A DNA stretch of 64,000 nt, from the NCBI RefSeq assembly GCF_024979255.1, contig NZ_JANLCN010000001.1, forward strand, positions 434,001 to 498,000, written 5' to 3'. Shown one piece after another: positions 25,394 to 34,799 of the stretch. The translations under genes were made by a program, and so were the position numbers. The notes under the pieces were generated by a model. It saw only the letters and a program-made list of their open reading frames with translations, made no database searches and was not told the DNA's origin. Positions within the stretch are counted from its first letter, which is position 1. Each line of letters begins with the position of its first letter. This DNA is from Herbiconiux moechotypicola. GTDB taxonomy: Bacteria > Actinomycetota > Actinomycetes > Actinomycetales > Microbacteriaceae.

Positions 25394-27481
25394 TCAGACG
25401 TCGATGCGGTCGCGCGACATGCCGTCGGAGCCGGCGATGATGAACTCCTTGCGAGGAGCGACGTCGTCGCCCATCAGCAGGTCGAACATCGACTCCGCCT
25501 TGGCGGCGTCGGCCACCCCGACGCGCCGGAGCGTGCGATAGCGCTTGTCCATCGTGGTGGACGCGAGCTGATCGGCATCCATCTCGCCGAGACCCTTGTA
25601 GCGCTGGATCGGGTCTTGGTAGCGCCGGTTCGACTTCTTGAGCGAGGCGAGCACGCCCTGCAGCTCGGCCTCCGAGTAGGTGTAGATGGTCTCGTTCGGC
25701 TTCGAGCCCGGATTCATCACCACGACGCGGTGCAGCGGCGGAACGGCGGCGTAGACCCGGCCGTCCTCGATGAGCGGCCGCATGTAGCGGAAGAAGAGGG
25801 TGAGCAAGAGGGTGCGGATGTGGGCGCCGTCGACATCGGCGTCGCTCATCAGGATGATCTTGCCGTAGCGCGCGGCCGACAGGTCGAAGGAACGGCCCGA
25901 CCCGGCACCGATGACCTGGATGATGGAGGCGCACTCCGCGTTCGAGAGCATGTCGGCGATCGACGCCTTCTGCACGTTGAGGATCTTGCCGCGGATGGGG
26001 AGCAGGGCCTGGAACTCGCTGGAGCGGGCCAGCTTGGCCGTGCCGAGCGCCGAGTCGCCCTCCACGATGAACAGCTCGCTGTTGGCGACGTCGTTGCTGC
26101 GGCAGTCGACGAGCTTCGCCGGCAGAGACGACGATTCGAGCGCGTTCTTGCGCCGCTGGGTCTCCTTGTGGGCGCGGGCACTGATGCGCGACTTCATCTC
26201 GGCCACGACCTTGTCGAGCACGAGAGCGGCCTGCGACTTGTCGTCGCGCTTGGGGGAGGAGAAGCGCTCGGAGAGTCCCTTGGTGAGCACCGACGACACG
26301 ATCGCCCGCACCGCGGGAGTGCCGAGAACCTCTTTCGTCTGCCCTTCGAACTGCGGCTCGGGGAGCCGCACTGTGAGCACCGCCGTGAGACCGGCGAGCA
26401 CGTCGTCTTTGTCGAGCTTGTCGTTGCCCGGCTTCAGGCGTCTCGCGTTGGCCTCCACGGCCTGCCGGAGGAACTTGAGCAGCCCCGCCTCGAAGCCCGC
26501 CTGGTGCGTGCCACCCTTGGGGGTGGAGATGATGTTGACGAAGCTGCGGAACACGGTGTCGTAGCCCACGCCCCAGCGCAGTGCCAGATCGACGGTGCAC
26601 TCCCGGGTGAGCTCTGTCGGCACCATCGCACCCGAGTCGCTCAGCACGGGCACGGTCTCCTTGAACGTTCCGGAGCCGGTGATGCGCCAGATGTCGGTGA
26701 CCGGAGAGTCGGAGGCGAGGTGCTCGACGAACTCCGAGATGCCGCCCTCGAAGCGGAACGACTGGGCCTGCGACTCCTCGCCGCGCTCGTCGTCGATCGT
26801 GATGCGCAGACCCGGCACCAGGAAGGCCGTCTGCCGGGCGCGCACGGTGAGATCGTCGGCCTGGAACTCCGCGCCCTTGGTGAAGATCTGCCGGTCCGCC
26901 CAATAGCGCACGCGCGTGCCGGTGGCGTTCTTGGCGGCCTTGCCGACCACACGCAGCTCGCTGCCCTTCTCGAACGGCGTGAACGGCGCATCCGGACTGG
27001 GAGCCGCACCCCGGTCGTCGAACACACCGGGCTCGCCTCGATGGAACGACATCGCCCAGGTCTTGCCGTCGCGGTCGACCTCCACGTCGAGGCGCTCGGA
27101 GAGGGCGTTCACCACCGAGGCGCCGACGCCGTGCAGACCTCCCGACGCCGCATAGGACCCCGAACCGAACTTGCCGCCCGCGTGCAGCTTGGTGAACACG
27201 ACCTCGACGCCGGTCAGACCCGTCTTGGGCTCGATGTCGACCGGGATGCCGCGGGCACGGTCGCGCACCTCGACGCTGCCGTCGGGGTGGAGCACCACCG
27301 CGATGTCGTCACCGAAGCCCGCGAGCGCCTCGTCGACGGAGTTGTCGATGATCTCCCACAGGCAGTGCATGAGCCCACGCGAATCGGTGGAGCCGATGTA
27401 CATGCCCGGGCGCTTGCGCACCGCCTCGAGGCCCTCGAGCACGGAGAGATGGCGGGCGGAGTAGTCGGAGGGCGTGGGCAC
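25394..27481 (-). CDS. parE: DNA topoisomerase type IIA, subunit B (ParE/GyrB-like)
   Basis: The ATPase subunit of a second type II topoisomerase; 695 residues. The N-terminal GHKL ATPase has EAVRKRPGMYIGSTDSRG and WEIIDNSVDEALAG, with the later GGLHGVGASVVNALS. The TOPRIM domain has ELFIVEGDSALGTAKLARS, KILNVQKA and LMSDADVDGAHIRTLLL, with the Glu and Asp-x-Asp metal ligands. It lacks the extra insertion of proteobacterial GyrB. GTG 27481 has TACCCT 6 bases upstream. The parC partner is about 400 bases further right on the same strand, split from parE by the oppositely oriented small zinc-ribbon gene. GyrB versus ParE naming rests on context. Confidence 0.92.
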   Translation of the reverse strand: MPTPSDYSARHLSVLEGLEAVRKRPGMYIGSTDSRGLMHCLWEIIDNSVDEALAGFGDDIAVVLHPDGSVEVRDRARGIPVDIEPKTGLTGVEVVFTKLHAGGKFGSGSYAASGGLHGVGASVVNALSERLDVEVDRDGKTWAMSFHRGEPGVFDDRGAAPSPDAPFTPFEKGSELRVVGKAAKNATGTRVRYWADRQIFTKGAEFQADDLTVRARQTAFLVPGLRITIDDERGEESQAQSFRFEGGISEFVEHLASDSPVTDIWRITGSGTFKETVPVLSDSGAMVPTELTRECTVDLALRWGVGYDTVFRSFVNIISTPKGGTHQAGFEAGLLKFLRQAVEANARRLKPGNDKLDKDDVLAGLTAVLTVRLPEPQFEGQTKEVLGTPAVRAIVSSVLTKGLSERFSSPKRDDKSQAALVLDKVVAEMKSRISARAHKETQRRKNALESSSLPAKLVDCRSNDVANSELFIVEGDSALGTAKLARSSEFQALLPIRGKILNVQKASIADMLSNAECASIIQVIGAGSGRSFDLSAARYGKIILMSDADVDGAHIRTLLLTLFFRYMRPLIEDGRVYAAVPPLHRVVVMNPGSKPNETIYTYSEAELQGVLASLKKSNRRYQDPIQRYKGLGEMDADQLASTTMDKRYRTLRRVGVADAAKAESMFDLLMGDDVAPRKEFIIAGSDGMSRDRIDV

Positions 27482-27487
27482 CCGTCA

Positions 27488-27493
27488 AGGGTA
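27488..27493 (-). promoter_or_regulatory. Leaderless -10 box of parE
   Basis: TACCCT on the minus strand ends 6 bases before GTG 27481. Confidence 0.45.
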
Positions 27494-27646
27494 GCCGCCG
27501 CCCCGCCCGCGACCGGGCACGACACCCGGGGGTGGATTCCCGGTACGCGCACAGCGAAACACAGGCGAATGAGACATGACCGTCACAGAAGAGTGCTTTG
27601 ATGGCTAGACCAGTCAGTGAACGTTCGAGCCGCTAAGGAGCAGAAG

Positions 27647-27874
27647 ATGCAGTCAGTTGCAGACACCGGCGCTGTTTCCGATCTCGAGAACGCCTACCAG
27701 CTCACCGCGGCCGACCGCTGCGACAGCTGCGGCGCCCAGGCCTACATCCGCGTCGACATGCCGTCGGGAGCCGAGCTGCTCTTCTGCGCGCACCACGGCC
27801 GCAAGTACCAGGAGAAGCTCTCCCAGGTCGCGACCGGCTGGCACGACGAGTCGGCCAAGCTGCTCGACGCGTAG
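27647..27874 (+). CDS. Small zinc-ribbon protein (DUF7455 type)
   Basis: A 75-residue protein with an AADRCDSCGAQAYIRVDM ... LLFCAHHGRKY arrangement, i.e. Cys-x-x-Cys and Cys-x-His-His, fitting one zinc site. This kind of small protein is common in actinobacteria, often beside sigA and the parE/parC genes; its function is unknown. ATG 27647 follows a good ribosome site (TAAGGAG, 7-8 bases). It lies divergent from parE and convergent with parC, whose stop is only three bases away. The 165 bases upstream hold its promoter, but I could not pick a convincing -35/-10 pair. Confidence 0.85.
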   Translation: MQSVADTGAVSDLENAYQLTAADRCDSCGAQAYIRVDMPSGAELLFCAHHGRKYQEKLSQVATGWHDESAKLLDA

Positions 27875-27877
27875 GCG

Positions 27878-30346
27878 TCAGCCTTCCGACCGGCCGCCGC
27901 CGATCGATCCCACGACACCGCTCAGAACCGCCCCCGACGCATCGCGCCGGGCCCCCGTCTCGGGGAGGTTCCGGGCGGTGCCGTCGTTTCCGACGGCGAG
28001 AGCGGGAGCAGGCCCCGCCCAGGCCGCGGTGAGCACGTCTTCGCCCTTGAGGAAGCGGTGCGCCCGCACCCCGCCCGTGGCGCGGCCCTTCGGCGGGAAC
28101 TCGCTGAACTCCGAGACCTTCGCGGTGCCCGCGTCGGTGCCGGCGAGCGTGCTCGTGCTTCCTGCGACCGTCACCACGACGGCGTCGGGGGAGTCGGGCA
28201 CCGACCCGAACCAGAGCACCGAGGCGCCCGCAGACAGATTGATGCCGGCCATGCCCCCGGCCGCCACGCCCTGAGGGCGCACGCTCGCCTGGAAGAACCG
28301 CAGCAGCTGGGCGTCGCTCGTGACGAACACGAGCTCGTCGTCTTCGGAGTGCTGAGCCACGCCGATCACGTGGTCGCCGGGCTTCAGCGCGATGATCTCG
28401 AAGTCCGGCCGCGCCGGATAGCCTCCGGGTGCGACCCGCTTGACGACCCCCTGGGCGGTGCCCAGCGCGATCGGCACCGCCGAGTCGAGGGAGACCAGGC
28501 CCACCACCCGCTCCTTGCGCGGGTCGATGCCCAAGTACTCGGTCACCTTCACACCCGCGGCGAGTTGCACCGATCCGGCCGGCACGGCCGGCAGGTCCAT
28601 CACGGGCATCCGCACGAGCCGGCCCGTGTCGGTGACGGCGCCGATCTCGCTGCGCCGGGTGGTCGTCACCTCGCTGCGGAGGGCGTCGTGCTTCGAGCGG
28701 CGGTGCGTGGTGGCGGGAACGGTGCCGCCCTCCGCATCCGGTTCGCGGTCGACGCGCACGACTCGCCCGGTGGTGCTCAGCAGCACGACGCAGGGCGAGT
28801 CGGCCACCTCGAGCACGGGCTGAGCGCGGCGCGAGGTGGTGGCGGCCGACGGTGCGGCCTCGGTGAGCATGGTGCGGCGTGGCGTGCCGAAACGCTCGGC
28901 GACCTCGTCGAGCTCGTCGGACACGGCAGCGCGGATGAGCGCGGGATCGCCCAGTAGGGTCTCCAGCCGCTCGATCTCGGCGCGCAGCTCGTCGCGCTCG
29001 GCCTCGAGCTCGATGCGGGAGAACTTGGTGAGGCGCCGCAGTCTCAGCTCGAGTATGTAGTCGGCCTGCAGCACGCTGAGGTCGAACACCTCGATCAGCC
29101 GCGTGCGGGCGTGATCGGTGTCGTCGCTGCCACGGATGAGCTGGATGACCTCGTCGATGTCGAGGATCGCGATGAGCAGGCCCTCCACGAGGTGGAGCCG
29201 CTCACGTCGACGGTCGAGGCGGTACCGGGTGCGGCGGGTGACCACGTCGATGCGGTGGTTGAGGTAGACCACGAGCAGGTCGCGGAGGCCGAGGGTGAGC
29301 GGCCCGCCGTCGACCAGCGCGACGTTGTTGATGCTGAAGCCGTCTTCGAGCGGGGTGAGCTTGTAGAGCTGCTCGAGCACCGCGAGCGGGTCGAAGCCGG
29401 TCTTGATGCCGATGACCAGCCGCAGCCCGTGGGTGCGGTCGGTGAGGTCGGTGACGTCGCTGATGCCCTGGATGCGCTTCGCGGTCACGCCGTCCTTGAT
29501 CTTGGAGATCACCTTCTCGGGCCCGACGAGGTAGGGCAGCTCGGTCACCACGAGCCCGGTCTTGCGCGGCGTGAGGTTCTCGACCGACACCCGCGCCCGG
29601 GTCTTGAAGGCCCCGCGGCCGGTCTCGTAGGCATCCCGCACCCCGGCGAGGCCCACGATGGTGCCACCGCCCGGCAGATCGGGGCCCGGGATGAAGCGCA
29701 TCAGATCGTCGAGCGTGGCGTCGGGGTGCTCGAGCAGGTGACGCGCACCCGCCACCACCTCGATGAGGTTGTGCGGGGCCATGTTCGTGGCCATGCCCAC
29801 GGCGATGCCGCTGGCGCCGTTGACGAGCAGGTTCGGGATGGCGCTCGGCAGCACGTCGGGCTGCGTGAGCTGGTTGTCGTAGTTGGGCACGAAGTCGACG
29901 ACCTCTTCGTCGAGGTTCTCGACCATCGCCATGGCGACCGCGTCGAGGCGTGCCTCGGTGTAGCGCGGGGCGGCGGGGCCGTCGTCGAGCGAGCCGAAGT
30001 TGCCGTGGCCGTCGATGAGCGGCACCCGCATGGTCCACGACTGTGCCAGGCGCACCAGGGCGTCGTAGATCGCGGTGTCGCCGTGGGGGTGCAGCTTGCC
30101 CATCACCTCGCCCACGACGCGGGCGCTCTTGACGTGTCCGCGATCGGGCCGCAGGCCCATCTCGCTCATCATGTACAGGATGCGCCGCTGCACCGGCTTG
30201 AGTCCGTCGCGCGCGTCGGGGAGGGCGCGCGAGTAGATGACGGAGTACGCGTACTCGAGGAACGAGTCCTGCATCTCGGTCGCGACGTCGACATCGAGGA
30301 TCTTCTCGACGACGGACTCGGTGGGGTCGTTCTTCGCTGCGGTCAT
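27878..30346 (-). CDS. parC: DNA topoisomerase type IIA, subunit A (ParC/GyrA-like)
   Basis: The DNA-cleaving subunit; 822 residues. The N-terminal winged-helix region has [20 protein letters not shown], then [20 protein letters not shown] (the quinolone-resistance-determining region, with Thr at the position equivalent to E. coli GyrA Ser83), and APRYTEARL with catalytic Tyr129. The tower and coiled-coil follow ([20 protein letters not shown]), and the C-terminal beta-pinwheel has repeated [11 protein letters not shown]-like and [15 protein letters not shown] blades. I saw no clear GyrA box, favouring ParC. ATG 30346 gives [20 protein letters not shown]. It is divergent from the phosphodiesterase gene. 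Confidence 0.92.
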   Translation of the reverse strand: MTAAKNDPTESVVEKILDVDVATEMQDSFLEYAYSVIYSRALPDARDGLKPVQRRILYMMSEMGLRPDRGHVKSARVVGEVMGKLHPHGDTAIYDALVRLAQSWTMRVPLIDGHGNFGSLDDGPAAPRYTEARLDAVAMAMVENLDEEVVDFVPNYDNQLTQPDVLPSAIPNLLVNGASGIAVGMATNMAPHNLIEVVAGARHLLEHPDATLDDLMRFIPGPDLPGGGTIVGLAGVRDAYETGRGAFKTRARVSVENLTPRKTGLVVTELPYLVGPEKVISKIKDGVTAKRIQGISDVTDLTDRTHGLRLVIGIKTGFDPLAVLEQLYKLTPLEDGFSINNVALVDGGPLTLGLRDLLVVYLNHRIDVVTRRTRYRLDRRRERLHLVEGLLIAILDIDEVIQLIRGSDDTDHARTRLIEVFDLSVLQADYILELRLRRLTKFSRIELEAERDELRAEIERLETLLGDPALIRAAVSDELDEVAERFGTPRRTMLTEAAPSAATTSRRAQPVLEVADSPCVVLLSTTGRVVRVDREPDAEGGTVPATTHRRSKHDALRSEVTTTRRSEIGAVTDTGRLVRMPVMDLPAVPAGSVQLAAGVKVTEYLGIDPRKERVVGLVSLDSAVPIALGTAQGVVKRVAPGGYPARPDFEIIALKPGDHVIGVAQHSEDDELVFVTSDAQLLRFFQASVRPQGVAAGGMAGINLSAGASVLWFGSVPDSPDAVVVTVAGSTSTLAGTDAGTAKVSEFSEFPPKGRATGGVRAHRFLKGEDVLTAAWAGPAPALAVGNDGTARNLPETGARRDASGAVLSGVVGSIGGGRSEG

Positions 30347-30386
30347 TCCTGTTTTTTCCGGGAGGTGCTGTGCCAGACTTGGCCGA

Positions 30387-31532
30387 ATGCCCCCCATGCT
30401 ACCGACGCGCGCGCCCGGTGAGCCGACCCTGGCCGACGTGTTGCCGAGTTGCGCGGCCTCGCTGGTGGGGCAGCCGAACCCTCTCGGTCTGCCGTCGGTG
30501 CGCAAGGCACTCGTGGTGCTGGTCGACGGCCTCGGAGTCTCGTCGCTGCGAGAACGGCGCGGCCACGCCCGCGCTCTCACGGCGCACCTGACCAAGCGGT
30601 CGGCGCTCACCAGCGGGTTCCCCACGACCACGGCGGTGGCCCTCGCCAGCCTCACCACGGGCAGCCTCCCCGGGGCGCACGGCATCGTCGGGTACTCGGC
30701 GCTCGTGCCCGGCGTGGGGGTGGTGAACCAGCTCTCGGGGTGGTCAGACCGGATGCGCCCCGCGACCTGGCAGCGCAGCGCCACCGTGTTCGAGACCTTG
30801 GCCGCGCAGGGAGTGCGCTCGGCCACCATCGGGCCGGCGCGCTATGCCGACTCCGGCCTGACCCACGCCATCCTCCGCGGGGCCGACTACGTCTCCGGTG
30901 CCTCCATCGCCGACCGCTTCGCCGCCGCCCGGGCGCTGTTCGACCGCGACCAGGTCGACCTGGCCTACCTCTACGTGCCCGAGCTCGATCAGCTGGCGCA
31001 CGCGAAGGGCTGGGAGTCCGACCGCTGGCTCGCCGGGCTGGAGACCCTCGACGCCGAGTTCGGCGCCTTCGAGCGCACCCTCCGGCGCGACGAAGGCGTT
31101 CTCGTCACCGCCGACCACGGCGTGGTCGACGTGCCCGCGTCGTCGCACATCCTGTTCGGCGAAAACCCGGCCTTGATGGCGGGCGTGAAGCTCGTGGGCG
31201 GAGAGCCACGCGGCGTGCAGCTCTACCTGGCCCCGGATGCGCGCCCCGCCGACCGGGAGGAGGTCGCCGCAGCCTGGCACGCGGCCGAGGGCGATCGCGC
31301 CTGGATCGCGACCCGCGAGCAGGCCGTGGAGAGCGGCTGGTACGGCGAGGTCGCCCACGAGGTGCTGCCGCGCATCGGCGACGTGATCGTGGCGGCGCGC
31401 AAGCTCGTGGCCTACTACGACGGGCGGGGCGGCGACGCCACGGGTCGCGGGATGATCGGCCAGCACGGCTCGCTCACCGCCGAGGAGTCGAGGGTGCCGC
31501 TGCTGCGGGCCGGGGCGTTCGAGACGGCCTGA
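30387..31532 (+). CDS. Alkaline phosphatase-superfamily phosphodiesterase/nucleotide pyrophosphatase
   Basis: A 381-residue cytosolic-looking metal-dependent phosphodiesterase. Metal and nucleophile motifs are visible: [11 protein letters not shown] (Asp), the [15 protein letters not shown] nucleophile Thr region, [16 protein letters not shown] (Asp and His), [11 protein letters not shown] (Asp-His) and MIGQHGSLT (final His). The substrate is unknown; homologues are annotated as type I phosphodiesterase/nucleotide pyrophosphatase. No signal peptide is seen. ATG 30387 is the chosen start; an earlier extension would overlap parC. Its stop abuts that of sepH (TGATCA at 31530-31535). Confidence 0.88.
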   Translation: MPPMLPTRAPGEPTLADVLPSCAASLVGQPNPLGLPSVRKALVVLVDGLGVSSLRERRGHARALTAHLTKRSALTSGFPTTTAVALASLTTGSLPGAHGIVGYSALVPGVGVVNQLSGWSDRMRPATWQRSATVFETLAAQGVRSATIGPARYADSGLTHAILRGADYVSGASIADRFAAARALFDRDQVDLAYLYVPELDQLAHAKGWESDRWLAGLETLDAEFGAFERTLRRDEGVLVTADHGVVDVPASSHILFGENPALMAGVKLVGGEPRGVQLYLAPDARPADREEVAAAWHAAEGDRAWIATREQAVESGWYGEVAHEVLPRIGDVIVAARKLVAYYDGRGGDATGRGMIGQHGSLTAEESRVPLLRAGAFETA

Positions 31533-32702
31533 TCAGGCCGGGTCGTCGTCGCTCCTGGCGCCGAACACGATCTCGTCCCAGCTCGGCATGGCCGCGCGCT
31601 GACGTCGCGAGGTGTTCTGCTTCGACCGCGACTCGGCCGACCGGGTGCCGGCCGTCACAGGAGCAGGCTCGTCTGCATCGTCGGAGTTCGACGCGGGTTC
31701 GGGCGTGTCGGCGTCGAAGCCGTCGAGTGGTGTGTCGACGACCTCGACGGGAGCTGCCGGCGGGGTGACGACGGCGACCGGGCGCGGTGCGCCGAACACC
31801 GGGTGCCGCTCGCTCGACTCGGTTTCGGGCTCGTCGAGCTCGAAACCGGCGGCCTCGCGTTCGCCGCGGCGACGGCGTAATGCCTCCAGCAGGTCGGCGG
31901 TCTGATTGTGGTCGGCCGTGTCGGCCTCCTCCGAGGCGCGCTTGGCCGCGTAGGCGTCGAACGGCTTCGACGGATCGCGTGGCAGCCGCACCGGCGCGGA
32001 GGACTCCTCGGCCGCCGCCACGGTCGGGGCGGCAGGGGGTGACGATGACTCCGCCTCGATCGGCGAGAACGCGCCGCTGTCGAACCTGCTGTCCTCGCCC
32101 GGGAGCCCCACGGCCCGCAGCCTGGGGATGAGACCCTCGGTGAGCTCGCCGTGGCGCGAGAGCGTCATCGCCTCGTTGCCGAGGGGGGTGAGCACGTGTC
32201 GCTTGGGATCGAACTGCCAGCGGGCGTCGTGCTCGATGTCGCGGGAGGTGAAGGTGAGCTTCACGATCCAGCCGGTCTCGTCCTTCCAGCTGGCCCAGCG
32301 CACCTCCTGGGCGTCGAGACCCTCGAGCCGTTCGCCGATGGCGTCGCCGAAGGTCGACAGCGGCTCCTCTCCGAGCGGGTCTGCGGGGGTGGTGGGCTGC
32401 ACGGCCACCCGCAACGCGGAGTCGACCATGAACTGCCGCTCCGCGAGCACGGGACCCTCGAAGCGCTCGATGTACTCGATGTCGGCACCGGTGAGCTCGG
32501 CCACCTCGGGGGCCGAGAGACCGGCACGGATGTGGGTCTGGATCTCACGGGGCGAGACCTTCTTGCCGCTCGGCGCCGAGGCGATGCCCTGCCTGAGCTT
32601 CGAGCGGAGCAGTTCGTCGATGACGATCCTGAAGCGGTCGCCGCTCTCGCTGACGACCACGAGCGCGCCGTCCTCGACTCCGATCACGGTCAAATCCTGC
32701 AT
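31533..32702 (-). CDS. sepH: Septation protein SepH (DUF3071)
   Basis: A 389-residue regulator of cell division; in Streptomyces and Mycobacterium SepH binds FtsZ and promotes its assembly. The conserved N-terminal domain starts MQDLTVIGVEDGALVVVSES and contains a helix-turn-helix (VSPREIQTHIRAGLSAPEVA) plus LAERQFMVDSALRVAVQPT and VRWASWKDETGWIVKLTF. The remainder (from about residue 200) is a low-complexity acidic/Pro/Ser-rich tail. ATG 32702 has CTGGAGG upstream. A perfect 14-base palindrome lies 23 bases before the start. It is divergent from the DUF4193 gene. Confidence 0.9.
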   Translation of the reverse strand: MQDLTVIGVEDGALVVVSESGDRFRIVIDELLRSKLRQGIASAPSGKKVSPREIQTHIRAGLSAPEVAELTGADIEYIERFEGPVLAERQFMVDSALRVAVQPTTPADPLGEEPLSTFGDAIGERLEGLDAQEVRWASWKDETGWIVKLTFTSRDIEHDARWQFDPKRHVLTPLGNEAMTLSRHGELTEGLIPRLRAVGLPGEDSRFDSGAFSPIEAESSSPPAAPTVAAAEESSAPVRLPRDPSKPFDAYAAKRASEEADTADHNQTADLLEALRRRRGEREAAGFELDEPETESSERHPVFGAPRPVAVVTPPAAPVEVVDTPLDGFDADTPEPASNSDDADEPAPVTAGTRSAESRSKQNTSRRQRAAMPSWDEIVFGARSDDDPA

Positions 32703-32724
32703 TCCGAACGGCCTCCAGAGTTCT

Positions 32725-32738
32725 CTGTCAGCTGACAG
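32725..32738. promoter_or_regulatory. 14-base palindrome upstream of sepH
   Basis: CTGTCAGCTGACAG is a perfect inverted repeat with no loop, just ahead of the sepH ribosome site. It could be an operator for a dimeric regulator; nothing in the sequence names the protein. Confidence 0.4.
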
Positions 32739-32902
32739 GATCGCACGCGCCCCCGGCCGCACGGGGGAATGCCCCGGGCGTGCCGCGAGTTGGTACCGCC
32801 GTGAGTATTGACTGCTCATGTGGCGGTTTGCTATTCGCGCATCTTTGATGCAAACTAACGCCGCGATTTTTGTTAACAGGTGTATTCAAGAAGTGGATGG
32901 GC

Positions 32903-33196
32903 ATGGCGACCGATTACGACGCACCCCGCAAGACCGATGACGACTCGGATTCGATCGAAGCGCTGAAGGAGCGGGTTCCGGACAAGATGTCCGGCGTCGT
33001 GGACGTCGACGACGCCGACAACCCCGGCGGCTTCGAGCTCCCCGGCGCCGACCTCTCCGACCTCGACCTCGACGTGGTGGTGCTCCCGCCGCAGGCCGAC
33101 GAGTTCACCTGTATCAGCTGCTTCCTGGTGAAGCACCGCTCGCAGATCGACCACGAGGAGAAGCTCGGGGCCATCTGCGTGGAGTGCGCCTCCTAG
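32903..33196 (+). CDS. DUF4193 family small protein
   Basis: A 97-residue acidic protein widespread in actinobacteria, beginning MATDYDAPRKTDDDSDSIEA and ending EFTCISCFLVKHRSQIDHEE then ICVECAS. The four cysteines (CxxC ... CxxC) suggest a zinc ribbon. Function is unknown; it is nearly always between sepH and the DUF3093-dut group. The 200-base region between sepH and this gene is AT-richer than its surroundings and should hold the promoters, but no -35/-10 pair is convincing. Its stop overlaps the stop of the convergent DUF3093 gene (CTAG). Confidence 0.9.
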   Translation: MATDYDAPRKTDDDSDSIEALKERVPDKMSGVVDVDDADNPGGFELPGADLSDLDLDVVVLPPQADEFTCISCFLVKHRSQIDHEEKLGAICVECAS

Positions 33197-33657
33197 TCTC
33201 GAGAACCAGCGGGGCGCCGCGTGAGCGCCTCGACCAGATCGCCGGGCCGCCGGCTCGACACCAGCCAGTACGGTGTCGGGTCGTGCGGGTCGGCGATCTG
33301 TATTCTCACCACCTGGTCGACCCAACCGCGGATGCACAAATAGGCGCGCGCATCCAGCCGCCTCCCGCGCTGCGCGGTCGCCGCCTCGCCTGCGTACGCG
33401 ACGCTCTCGCCGAGAAGATCGAGCGGGATGCGCGCCCGCCCGGCACGCAGCTCGGTGGCGGTCACCTCGATCACGGGTGCGGTGGTCACCAGCACGAGCA
33501 CCACTCCGGCGTAGAGCACGAGTCCCACACCGGTGCCGATCAGCACCCCCGTCACCGGGGCCAGGGGCGCGAAGACGATGATGCTCGCGGGGAGCACGAG
33601 GGCCGTGGAGAGGAAGACCCAGACCGAGGGGTGGAGCCTTTCGCGGTACAGCTGCAT
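33193..33657 (-). CDS. DUF3093 family membrane protein
   Basis: A 154-residue protein with two close N-terminal transmembrane helices (WVFLSTALVLPASIIVFAPL and TGVLIGTGVGLVLYAGVVLV). A C-terminal soluble domain of about 90 residues follows, with GESVAYAGEAATAQRG and CIRGWVDQVVRIQIADPHDP, ending YWLVSSRRPGDLVEAL. This layout fits DUF3093, a family of unknown function encoded beside dut. Starts with ATG 33657, and is divergent from dut with 39 bases between the starts. Confidence 0.86.
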   Translation of the reverse strand: MQLYRERLHPSVWVFLSTALVLPASIIVFAPLAPVTGVLIGTGVGLVLYAGVVLVLVTTAPVIEVTATELRAGRARIPLDLLGESVAYAGEAATAQRGRRLDARAYLCIRGWVDQVVRIQIADPHDPTPYWLVSSRRPGDLVEALTRRPAGSRD

Positions 33658-33684
33658 GTGCCTATTCGATCATCCTTTCTGCAC

Positions 33685-33690
33685 TACCCT
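33685..33690 (+). promoter_or_regulatory. Leaderless -10 box of dut
   Basis: TACCCT ends 6 bases before GTG 33697; there is no room for a ribosome site if transcription starts at the usual distance. Confidence 0.5.
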
Positions 33691-33696
33691 CGACTC

Positions 33697-34155
33697 GTGA
33701 CCGATTCACCCGAGGTGCTCATCACGGCAGCCGCCGCCCCCGTCTACGCCCACCCCGGAGACGCCGGCGCCGACCTGCTCTCCACCGAGGGCCTCACCCT
33801 AGCGCCGGGAGAACGGCGCCTGGTCGGTACCGGGGTGGCGATCGCCCTCCCCGACGGCTACGCCGCCTTCGTGGTGCCTCGCAGCGGCCTGGCGGCCAAG
33901 CACGGCATCACCGTGGTGAATTCGCCCGGCACCATCGACGCGGGCTACCGCGGGGAGATCAAGGTCGTCCTCCTGAACACCGACAGTTCGGTGCCGTACG
34001 ATATCGCCGTCGGCGACAGAATCGCGCAACTGATCGTGATGCCGGTGACGCGAGCGCGCTTCGTGCCCGTCGAGACTCTCCCTGGGAGCCATCGCGGCGA
34101 GGGCGGCTTCGGCTCCACCGGTTACTCGTCGCCCGCGAACGGAAGTCAGGCATGA
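33697..34155 (+). CDS. dut: dUTP diphosphatase
   Basis: Hydrolyses dUTP to dUMP, keeping uracil out of DNA and feeding dTMP synthesis; a 152-residue trimeric enzyme. The five family motifs are visible: HPGDAGADL, VVPRSGLAAKHGI, NSPGTIDAGYRGEIKVVL (catalytic Asp), GDRIAQLIV, and the C-terminal arm RGEGGFGSTGYSS. Start is GTG 33697, chosen because TACCCT sits 6 bases upstream and longer readings have no homology. The stop overlaps the DUF3710 ATG (ATGA). Confidence 0.96.
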   Translation: MTDSPEVLITAAAAPVYAHPGDAGADLLSTEGLTLAPGERRLVGTGVAIALPDGYAAFVVPRSGLAAKHGITVVNSPGTIDAGYRGEIKVVLLNTDSSVPYDIAVGDRIAQLIVMPVTRARFVPVETLPGSHRGEGGFGSTGYSSPANGSQA

Positions 34156-34799
34156 CCGACAACGAACTCGTCCCCGACGAGCCGCAGCCCGAGGCGACCG
34201 GCCCCGACGACTCGAAGTCCGCACCGGAAGACCGCGCCGCCGAGGGGCCCTTCGACGCCACCGAGGCCAACCCGGCCCGGCCCTACGTCGACCTGGGCGG
34301 CCTGAAGATCCTTCCCCGTGAGGGGCTCCACCTCCGGCTCGAGGTGGAGGAGGGAACCAACCGCGTCGTGGCGGTCGGCCTCGACTACGCCAAGTCCACG
34401 CTGCAGGTGCAGGCCTTCGCGGCTCCTCGCTCGACGGGTCTCTGGCACGAGATCCGCGAGCAGATCGAAGACCAGATCCTCAAGCAGGGCGGCAAGGCCA
34501 CCGTGCAGAACGGTGTGTTCGGGCCCGAGCTCATCGCCGGGGTCCCCGCCACGGCGCCCGACGGCACGCAGGGTCTGCGCATCGCCCGCTTCGTGGGCGT
34601 CGACGGCCCCCGTTGGCTGCTCCGCGGTGTGATAGCGGGCGAGGCCATGACGAACCCCACGGCGCAGGCCGCCGTTGAGGAGCTCTTCCGCAGTGTCGTC
34701 GTGGTGCGCGGCACCTCGCCGATGCCGCCGCGCGACCTCATCCCGCTCACCATTCCCAAGACGGCCGCGTCGGGCGGCGCCCAGGCCGCCGGGGCGTGA
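34152..34799 (+). CDS. DUF3710 family protein
   Basis: A 215-residue soluble protein of unknown function that travels with dut in actinobacteria. After an acidic N-terminus (EPQPEATGPDDSKSAPEDRA), the core has RPYVDLGGLKILPREGLHLR, the VQAFAAPRSTGLWHEIREQI segment and DGPRWLLRGVIAGEAM, ending PMPPRDLIPLTIPK; these are typical DUF3710 blocks. It is coupled to dut by an ATGA overlap and to the next gene by a GTGA overlap. Confidence 0.9.
   Translation: MTDNELVPDEPQPEATGPDDSKSAPEDRAAEGPFDATEANPARPYVDLGGLKILPREGLHLRLEVEEGTNRVVAVGLDYAKSTLQVQAFAAPRSTGLWHEIREQIEDQILKQGGKATVQNGVFGPELIAGVPATAPDGTQGLRIARFVGVDGPRWLLRGVIAGEAMTNPTAQAAVEELFRSVVVVRGTSPMPPRDLIPLTIPKTAASGGAQAAGA

Noticed and set aside
29960-30120. 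Thr in the quinolone-resistance-determining region of parC as a resistance mutation
   Set aside because: Thr at this site can be natural variation in paralogous subunits; resistance cannot be inferred without knowing the wild-type residue of the species.
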